NCBI GenBank assembly: GCA_947174085.1
Contig: CAMWHN010000162.1
Coordinates: 1 to 5,243, forward strand
Reading direction: 5' to 3'
Length of the DNA: 5,243 nt
Origin: an uncultured Ruminococcus sp.
GTDB lineage: Bacteria; Bacillota; Clostridia; Oscillospirales; Ruminococcaceae
Both the position numbers and the translations under genes were made by a program. The notes below the pieces were generated by a model. That model did not search any database and had not been told where the DNA came from. It saw only the letters and a list, made by a program, of their open reading frames with translations. Shown here piece by piece: positions 1-3,346 of this stretch (the stretch's first letter is position 1; each line of letters begins with the position of its first letter).

Positions 1-34
1 TATGCAAAATGGCTTTTTGTATCTAATTGACTGA

Positions 35-361
35 TTTTTTTGTCGAACTCACGTTGTACCAATACAATACAGCGGAACAATGAACTCAGCACTTTTCGAA
101 ATGTGGTTTGAAAAGTACCTGTTGCCACGACTTGAAAGAGCCACAACAATTGTTATGGATAATGCATCATTTCATCGGAAAAAACTGCCTTATCAAATAT
201 GCAGTAAATACGGTTACAATCTTATTTTTCTTCCTGCATATTCTCCCGAGTTCAATCCTATTGAAAAATATTGGTTTGTACTAAAGCACAGAATAAAAAC
301 TTTTTTGCGTATAAATATTTCTTTACATGATGCTATTCATTATATCTTTCGGTATTCTTAG
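35..361 (+). pseudogene. IS630-family transposase, C-terminal remnant
   Basis: This is the C-terminal part of a DDE transposase that would cut and join the ends of an IS630/Tc1-mariner type insertion sequence. The readable frame begins after an in-frame TGA at 32-34, runs through FCRTHVVPIQYSGT and reaches the first ATG at 80; the gene ends at TAG 359-361. Counting from ATG 80, the second catalytic Asp is D27 in IVMDNASFH and the catalytic Glu is E62 in SPEFNPIEKYW, 34 residues apart, which is the DD34E spacing of this superfamily. The first Asp and the N-terminal helix-turn-helix region are absent. The first 31 bases are open in the same frame but look unlike transposase. Because the core is interrupted by a stop and lacks one catalytic residue, the copy is judged inactive. 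The family call is firm; whether more of the element lies left of the window is unknown. Confidence 0.85.
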
Positions 362-390
362 CATTCTGTTTTTTAATAGGGTAACTATAT

Positions 391-420
391 CTGAAATCAG
401 TTGTTTCAGCTGAATTTTTT
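391..420 (+). terminator. weak hairpin with T-run after the transposase remnant
   Basis: CTGAAA at 391-396 can pair with TTTCAG at 404-409, and a run of six T (415-420) follows after five bases. A 10-bp palindrome (TTCAGCTGAA, 405-414) overlaps the second arm. The stem is short and AT-rich and the T-run is not adjacent, so this may be a remnant terminator of the insertion element or simply chance. Confidence 0.25.
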
Positions 421-458
421 ATGTGATTGACTCTGAATTTATCCTGAAAACTATTTTT

Positions 459-485
459 CGCTGGTTCGAATCCTGTTTCGGACTG
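459..485 (+). other. tRNA T-arm-like fragment
   Basis: GGTTCGAATCC at 463-473 matches the standard T-loop core of bacterial tRNAs. The flanks form an imperfect T-stem (GCTGG with CCTGT, one T-T mismatch and one G-T pair) and are followed by TTTCGGACTG, which could be a decayed acceptor strand. No matching 5' half, D-arm or convincing anticodon arm is seen upstream. It is not a copy of the neighbouring tRNA-Trp, whose T-arm reads GGGTTCGAGTCC on the other strand. It could be the scar of an element once integrated at a tRNA 3' end, or coincidence. Confidence 0.3.
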
Positions 486-517
486 TTTTTCCTACAATGT
501 CATCTACGGTTTCCATT

Positions 518-538
518 AAAAATTTTCAGCCACTGAAA
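518..538 (-). terminator. possible second terminator behind tRNA-Trp
   Basis: On the minus strand a 6-bp stem TTTCAG-TGG-CTGAAA (538 down to 524) is followed by ATTTTT. It lies just beyond the first hairpin after tRNA-Trp and could act as a back-up terminator. The stem is weak, so confidence is modest. Confidence 0.35.
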
Positions 539-542
539 CAAT

Positions 543-570
543 AAAAAAGACCGATAAATCGATCTCTTTT
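543..570 (-). terminator. intrinsic terminator of tRNA-Trp
   Basis: On the minus strand, AGAGATCGA pairs with TCGGTCTTT around a four-base TTTA loop (one G-T wobble in the GATCGA/TCGGTC core and another in the AGA/TTT extension), and the arm runs into a T tract ending near 543. It sits about 30 bases beyond the tRNA 3' end, the usual place for transcription of a single tRNA gene to stop. Confidence 0.65.
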
Positions 571-599
571 GCTCCATCATCTTTTTTGATACAGAAACA

Positions 600-675
600 T
601 GGCAGGGGCAGAAGGACTCGAACCCTCGACACGCGGTTTTGGAGACCGCTGCTCTACCAACTGAGCTATACCCCT
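600..675 (-). tRNA. trnW: tRNA-Trp (anticodon CCA)
   Basis: The minus strand folds into a complete 76-base cloverleaf. The acceptor stem is AGGGGTA with TGCCCCT (one T-G pair); the D-stem is GCTC/GAGC with loop AGTTGGTA; the anticodon stem is GCGGT/ACCGC around loop CTCCAAA, with anticodon CCA at 642-640; the variable loop is GTGTC; and the T-stem is GAGGG/CCTTC around TTCGAGT. The discriminator is G, as expected for bacterial tRNA-Trp, and the 3' CCA is encoded in the DNA (602-600). It decodes UGG. It appears to be a single-gene unit with its own promoter upstream (716-744) and a terminator downstream (543-570). It lies back to back with the COG0523 gene. Confidence 0.98.
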
Positions 676-715
676 ATTTAATAACTAACTCTCAAATCTC
701 GTTGTTGACTATTAC

Positions 716-744
716 AGTATAGCATATTTTATTTAATTTGTCAA
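716..744 (-). promoter_or_regulatory. SigA promoter of tRNA-Trp
   Basis: On the minus strand a perfect TTGACA -35 (744-739) and TATACT -10 (721-716) are separated by exactly 17 bases. Transcription should begin near 709, giving a leader of roughly 35 bases before the mature 5' end at 675. The near-consensus quality suits a constitutive stable-RNA gene. Confidence 0.9.
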
Positions 745-777
745 GTACTTTTTTCAAAAAAATAAAAATTTTTTTAA
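745..777 (-). promoter_or_regulatory. A/T-tract UP-like element upstream of the tRNA-Trp promoter
   Basis: Immediately upstream of the -35 box, reading on the minus strand, come a run of A, a run of T, and then GAAAAAAGTAC. The T-rich block followed by an A-block just before the -35 box resembles the consensus that binds the C-terminal domains of the RNA polymerase alpha subunits. Phased A/T tracts can also bend DNA. The whole interval is AT-rich, so part of the match may be compositional. Confidence 0.45.
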
Positions 778-823
778 GATATTTTATTTTCCTGAATTTT
801 TCTGTAAATTTCAAGCAAAATAA

Positions 824-852
824 TTGACTTTTTTAATATTTTGTGCTAAAAT
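824..852 (+). promoter_or_regulatory. SigA promoter of the COG0523 gene
   Basis: TTGACT at 824-829 and TAAAAT at 847-852 are spaced by 17 bases, and TGC directly before the -10 box (844-846) makes it an extended -10. Transcription should start near 859, within a 14-bp palindrome (853-866), which leaves a leader of about 27 bases before the ATG at 886. Confidence 0.75.
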
Positions 853-866
853 AAAATTATAATTTT
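853..866. repeat. 14-bp perfect palindrome at the predicted transcription start
   Basis: AAAATTATAATTTT reads the same on both strands and lies directly after the -10 box of the COG0523 promoter, where a dimeric repressor would block initiation. It contains one half (TTATAAT) resembling Fur/PerR-type half-sites, but the second half does not follow at the right spacing. All bases are A or T, so chance is a real alternative. Confidence 0.35.
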
Positions 867-885
867 GAGCAAAGGATATGATTTC

Positions 886-1866
886 ATGACAAAAATAGAT
901 CTGATTACAGGCATTCTGGGTGCAGGAAAAACAACTTTTTTAAGAAAATATGCGAGTTATTTTATTCAGCAAGGCTATAAAATTGCAATTCTGGAAAATG
1001 ATTTCGGAGCTGTCAACATAGATATGATGCTATTACAAGATTTAAAATCTGAAAACTGCCAATTAGAAATGATTACTGGCGGTTGTGATGCCGATTGTCA
1101 TAAAAGACGTTTTAAAACAAAATTAATTAGTTTAGGTATGCAACATTTTGACAGAATTATGATAGAACCGTCAGGCATTTTTGATATGGACGAATTTTTT
1201 GATATTCTTTATGAATCACCACTTGACAAATGGTTTGAAATCGGTAGTATTCTAGGGATTATTCCTGCCGAATTAGATAATTCGCTTTCAGAACAAATGC
1301 GTTATTTATTAGCTTCAGAATCTGCATGTTGTGGCAGGTTAATTCTAAGCAAATTAAATGCCATTAAACAAACAGATTTTAAACATTTACCTGAAAAAAT
1401 TTCAAATAATTTAAATCAAATGCTTTCTGAAATCCAATGCAATAGATTTTTCCAACCAGAAGATTTTTTTGTAAAAAATTGGGAAAATTTTACCAATCAA
1501 GATTATTTTGATTTTTCCTGTGCAGGCTATTCGCATGCGAGCTATGTCAAAAAATTTCATATAGATAATTTAAAAAGCGAAGTACATTATTTCATGCATG
1601 TGGGAATTCCAGAAAATCAAATTGCAAAAATAATTAATGCTATCATGCAAGATTCTAATTGTGGCATTATTTTTCGTCTTAAGGGTTCTTTGCCGATTTC
1701 TGATAATAAATGGCTAAAAATTAACGCCACTAAAGAAAAAATTGATATTTCTCCTGTTCCTGATGGACAAGCAGTTCTAATTGTCATGGGTGATTCGATT
1801 CATACGGAATATATTTATAATTATATTAAATCTGTTAATATAAATCCGGATTTTGTTTTTATTTAA
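886..1866 (+). CDS. COG0523 (CobW/YeiR-like) P-loop GTPase, putative metal chaperone
   Basis: The 326-residue product belongs to the G3E family of P-loop GTPases, cytosolic proteins that load or insert metals such as zinc or cobalt. The Walker A loop is GILGAGKTT (9-17), the switch-like segment is ENDFGAVNID (37-46), and the Walker B/G3-like segment is FDRIMIEPSG (88-97). The CobW-type C-terminal domain contains IFRLKGSLP, with K266-G267. Two motifs differ from the norm. The usual G-C-x-C-C metal site is replaced by GGCDADCH (C67, C71, H72), and the guanine-recognition NKxD reads SKLN (155-158). The ATG at 886 is preferred over the upstream TTG at 865 because AAAGGA (871-876) stands nine bases before it and the promoter would start transcription only just before the TTG. 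The gene is monocistronic with its own terminator. No Zur-type operator was recognised. The family is sure; the metal and client protein are unknown. Confidence 0.9.
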   Translation: MTKIDLITGILGAGKTTFLRKYASYFIQQGYKIAILENDFGAVNIDMMLLQDLKSENCQLEMITGGCDADCHKRRFKTKLISLGMQHFDRIMIEPSGIFDMDEFFDILYESPLDKWFEIGSILGIIPAELDNSLSEQMRYLLASESACCGRLILSKLNAIKQTDFKHLPEKISNNLNQMLSEIQCNRFFQPEDFFVKNWENFTNQDYFDFSCAGYSHASYVKKFHIDNLKSEVHYFMHVGIPENQIAKIINAIMQDSNCGIIFRLKGSLPISDNKWLKINATKEKIDISPVPDGQAVLIVMGDSIHTEYIYNYIKSVNINPDFVFI

Positions 1867-1872
1867 TATGTA

Positions 1873-1907
1873 AAAAGCATTGCCCTTTAGACAATGCTTT
1901 TATTTTT
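1873..1907. terminator. bidirectional intrinsic terminator between convergent genes
   Basis: AAAAGCATTG (1873-1882) pairs perfectly with CAATGCTTTT (1892-1901) around a nine-base loop, followed on the plus strand by TATTTTT. It ends the COG0523 gene, whose stop codon is only seven bases upstream. On the minus strand the same hairpin is followed by a T-run (1876-1872), so it can also stop the cotJ transcript about 50 bases beyond cotJC. Confidence 0.88.
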
Positions 1908-1921
1908 GATGTTAATTATTC

Positions 1922-1943
1922 ACTTTTCTATTTTTTTAGAAAA
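1922..1943. repeat. AT-rich inverted repeat downstream of cotJC
   Basis: TTTTCTA can pair with TAGAAAA across a T-rich loop between the cotJC stop codon and the shared terminator. It lacks a T-run after it on the minus strand, so it is unlikely to terminate alone. It might protect the 3' end of the cotJ message. Confidence 0.3.
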
Positions 1944-1954
1944 ATTAAAAACTA

Positions 1955-2590
1955 TTAATGATGTTTACAACGATTTGGACAATGATTTCCACATTTTTTT
2001 TCAAAACTTGGATTGCAAGCATAGAAATTCTTTGAATTTAGTCTATCTTGTACCATACGCATTGCTTCTCCAAAACGCTGAAAATGCACAATTTCTCTTT
2101 GTCTTAAATATCGAATAGGGTCTATTACATCAGGGTCGTCAGCAAGTCTTAAAATATTATCATAAGTTGCCCTTGCTTTTTGTTCTGCCGCCATATCTTC
2201 TGTTAAATCTGCAAAAGCATCACCTTTTGACTGGAAATAAGCCGCTGTGAATGGCACACCAGAGGCGGAAGCCGGATAAATTGCTGTTGTATGGTCAACA
2301 AAATATTTATCAAATCCACTTTTTTTCAGTTCTTCTGGGGTTAAACCTCTTGTTAATTGATATACAATTGCACTTACCATTTCTATATGTGCTAATTCTT
2401 CTGTACCAATATCTGTAAGCAAGCCTTTAATTTCATCTGTTGGCATAGTATATCTTTGATTTAAATATCTCAAAGATGCGCCTAATTCTCCGTCAGGACC
2501 ACCGATTTGTGTCATAATAATCTGTGCCATTTGAGGATTAGGATTTTTAATATGCACAGGATATTGTAATTTTTTGTCATAAATCCACAT
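1955..2590 (-). CDS. cotJC: CotJC, manganese-catalase-like spore coat protein
   Basis: The 211-residue protein is the last gene of the cotJ operon and belongs to the ferritin-like, four-helix-bundle manganese catalases that dismutate hydrogen peroxide; in Bacillus subtilis the homologue sits in the inner coat. The expected dimetal ligands are present: E35 (GPDGELGAS), E65 and H68 (GTEELAHIEM), E136 (EDMAAEQKAR) and H169 (REIVHFQRF). It should therefore be able to bind two Mn ions. The start is the ATG at 2590, which gives the family's usual MWIYDKKLQYPV beginning; the frame stays open upstream to 2776, but that stretch overlaps cotJB and is not coat-like. A moderate AGAGAGG ribosome site lies about 12 bases upstream, inside the cotJB end, and the gap to cotJB is four bases, so translation is probably coupled. 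Oddly, the last 20 residues form a Cys/His-rich tail (C192, C200, H203, C204, C208, H210, H211) beyond the catalase fold. Confidence 0.95.
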   Translation of the reverse strand: MWIYDKKLQYPVHIKNPNPQMAQIIMTQIGGPDGELGASLRYLNQRYTMPTDEIKGLLTDIGTEELAHIEMVSAIVYQLTRGLTPEELKKSGFDKYFVDHTTAIYPASASGVPFTAAYFQSKGDAFADLTEDMAAEQKARATYDNILRLADDPDVIDPIRYLRQREIVHFQRFGEAMRMVQDRLNSKNFYACNPSFEKKCGNHCPNRCKHH

Positions 2591-2594
2591 AGAA

Positions 2595-2852
2595 TTAATT
2601 CGCCTCTCTTTCCCATGGGAAAGGACCTTTTCCCCATTCCCATTGGTTAGGATTTTGATTTTGAATTGCTTGTAGTGAGCCAAAGCGTTTGGTATATTCG
2701 TCAACGGCTTGCTGACGTTGAGAACGGTATTTGTCAAATAATGCAAGTGCTTCTCGGGATTGCGTATGCGTATCAAGATATAGCATTAAGTCGTATAATG
2801 CAAAATCATATTTTTGAATCATGCGTAATAATTGGTTTTGATTGTGCATCAT
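2595..2852 (-). CDS. cotJB: CotJB, spore coat protein
   Basis: The 85-residue protein is the small middle member of the cotJ operon, needed with CotJA and CotJC for this part of the spore coat. It shows the family pattern QLLRMIQKYDFALYDLMLYL near the N terminus, a helical charged middle (DKYRSQRQQAVDEYTKRFG), and a tryptophan-rich end with W-E-W-G-K-G-P-F-P-W-E-R-E. No signal peptide or membrane segment is seen. The ATG at 2852 is chosen because GGAAGGAGGT (2870-2861) ends eight bases before it; the ATG at 2849 is the next best, and the TTG at 2858 is too close to that site. The start overlaps the cotJA stop in an ATGA arrangement (2852-2849), so the two genes are translationally coupled. 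Confidence 0.93.
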   Translation of the reverse strand: MMHNQNQLLRMIQKYDFALYDLMLYLDTHTQSREALALFDKYRSQRQQAVDEYTKRFGSLQAIQNQNPNQWEWGKGPFPWEREAN

Positions 2853-3124
2853 TGGCAAATACCTCCTTCCGGCTGAAATGGCATATCTAGCACAGGAAAC
2901 ATTGTTCCTTGTTGAAAACCTGTTTTAGAATCATAAATATCTCCCCATAATTGATAGGGAACATAAGCCATTCCGACAGGTGTTACATCTGGAAAAACTG
3001 TCATAGGCTGTGGCTGTAAACCAGCAGTTTCGCATACAGAATTTTCTAAATTTTCTGAATTTCGAGATATTTCTGTATGCATTTCTGCATTTTCAGCCAG
3101 TTTCTGAAAAGCATGAAGTTCCAT
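2849..3124 (-). CDS. cotJA: CotJA, spore coat protein
   Basis: This is the first gene of the cotJ operon, giving a 91-residue product if it starts at the ATG at 3124. The conserved CotJA core is in the C-terminal half (about 40-85): VTPVGMAYVPYQLWGDIYDS, then a GTMFPVLDMPF segment. The first 35 or so residues are polar, rich in Glu and Asn, and less conserved. CotJA helps assemble CotJC into the inner coat of the spore; it has no signal or membrane segment. The start is uncertain. The nearest purine-rich site, AGAAAGGGTGA (3149-3139), is 14 bases from the ATG, rather far. The in-frame GTG at 3160 falls within an inverted repeat that probably starts the message, and the GTG at 3142 overlaps the ribosome site. 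The stop TGA overlaps the cotJB start, and the cotJB ribosome site lies inside the last codons of this gene. Confidence 0.88.
   Translation of the reverse strand: MELHAFQKLAENAEMHTEISRNSENLENSVCETAGLQPQPMTVFPDVTPVGMAYVPYQLWGDIYDSKTGFQQGTMFPVLDMPFQPEGGICQ
2861..2870 (-). promoter_or_regulatory. strong ribosome binding site of cotJB within cotJA
   Basis: GGAAGGAGGT on the minus strand ends eight bases before the ATG at 2852. It encodes part of the GGI segment at the CotJA C terminus and decides the cotJB start. It is much stronger than the sites before cotJA and cotJC, which suggests CotJB is made at a high rate relative to its neighbours. Confidence 0.85.
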
Positions 3125-3157
3125 AACCTGTAAAAAAATCACCCTTTCTGAAAAATT

Positions 3158-3189
3158 CACATAAAAATAAAATTTTAATTTTTTATGTG
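3158..3189. repeat. inverted repeat, 10-bp arms, in the cotJ leader
   Basis: CACATAAAAA (3158-3167) and TTTTTATGTG (3180-3189) are perfect inverted copies separated by 12 AT-only bases, with a smaller palindrome TAAAATTTTA (3168-3177) in the spacer. It lies just downstream of the predicted -10 region of the cotJ operon, so it could be an operator or form a hairpin at the very 5' end of the message. Confidence 0.6.
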
Positions 3190-3194
3190 TAATA

Positions 3195-3222
3195 TATCAT
3201 ATGCAGTTTTAAAGAAACGGTG
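3195..3222 (-). promoter_or_regulatory. candidate sporulation (SigK/SigE-type) promoter of cotJ
   Basis: On the minus strand CATATGATA (3203-3195) fits the mother-cell SigK -10 pattern CATAnnnTA and also resembles the SigE -10. A CACC motif (3222-3219), 15 bases upstream, fits the short AC-containing SigK -35. No good SigA promoter faces cotJ here. In Bacillus subtilis cotJ is a SigE-dependent mother-cell operon, so a SigE/SigK-like promoter is expected; which sigma factor reads this one cannot be decided by eye. Confidence 0.45.
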
Positions 3223-3246
3223 CTGTAAAAAAATATATATTCGCTC

Positions 3247-3275
3247 TTGATTTCCTGTAAAAAATATGCTATAAT
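3247..3275 (+). promoter_or_regulatory. SigA promoter of the sensor diguanylate cyclase
   Basis: TTGATT at 3247-3252 and a perfect TATAAT at 3270-3275 are 17 bases apart, and TGC before the -10 box (3267-3269) gives an extended -10. Transcription should begin near 3282, leaving a leader of about 65 bases that contains a ten-T run at 3301-3310. This is a strong vegetative promoter, unlike the divergent cotJ promoter. Confidence 0.88.
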
Positions 3276-3346
3276 AGAATTACTAAAAAATGCGTTTTAA
3301 TTTTTTTTTTGAATCTAACTAGTGAGAAAGGAAACGGTGGTAATAT

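Larger units (their letters stand above)
362..542. other. non-coding spacer between IS remnant and tRNA-Trp
   Basis: No credible reading frame is visible on either strand. The spacer holds two small CTGAAA/TTTCAG hairpins (391-409 and 524-538) and an isolated T-arm-like sequence, GGTTCGAATCC at 463-473. It is probably decayed mobile-element or integration debris, but no clear terminal inverted repeat or target duplication can be assigned. Confidence 0.5.

Noticed and set aside
676..864. Riboswitch, T-box or small RNA in the tRNA/COG0523 divergent region
   Set aside because: No T-box core, specifier stem or other conserved riboswitch pattern is visible, and the predicted leaders are too short (about 27 and 35 bases).
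865..885. TTG at 865 as start of the COG0523 gene, adding MSKGYDF
   Set aside because: It lies within a few bases of the predicted transcription start, has no ribosome site, and the added residues contain the AAAGGA site that serves the ATG at 886.
1894..2118. 74-codon plus-strand frame
   Set aside because: It is antisense to the 3' end of cotJC, starts inside the terminator hairpin, and has no ribosome site or recognisable product.
2591..2776. 62-residue N-terminal extension of the CotJC frame
   Set aside because: It overlaps cotJB on the same strand in another frame, does not resemble catalase, and the ATG at 2590 gives the normal family N terminus.
2666..2890. 74-codon plus-strand frame
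   Set aside because: It is antisense to cotJB and the cotJA end, both of which are well supported; no ribosome site.
3125..3160. GTG at 3160 as the cotJA start
   Set aside because: It falls inside the inverted repeat near the presumed 5' end of the message and has no ribosome site before it; the added residues are not family-like.
3125..3346. c-di-GMP riboswitch ahead of the cyclase gene
   Set aside because: The leader is about 65 bases and AT-rich, with none of the paired G/C-rich helices such an element would need.
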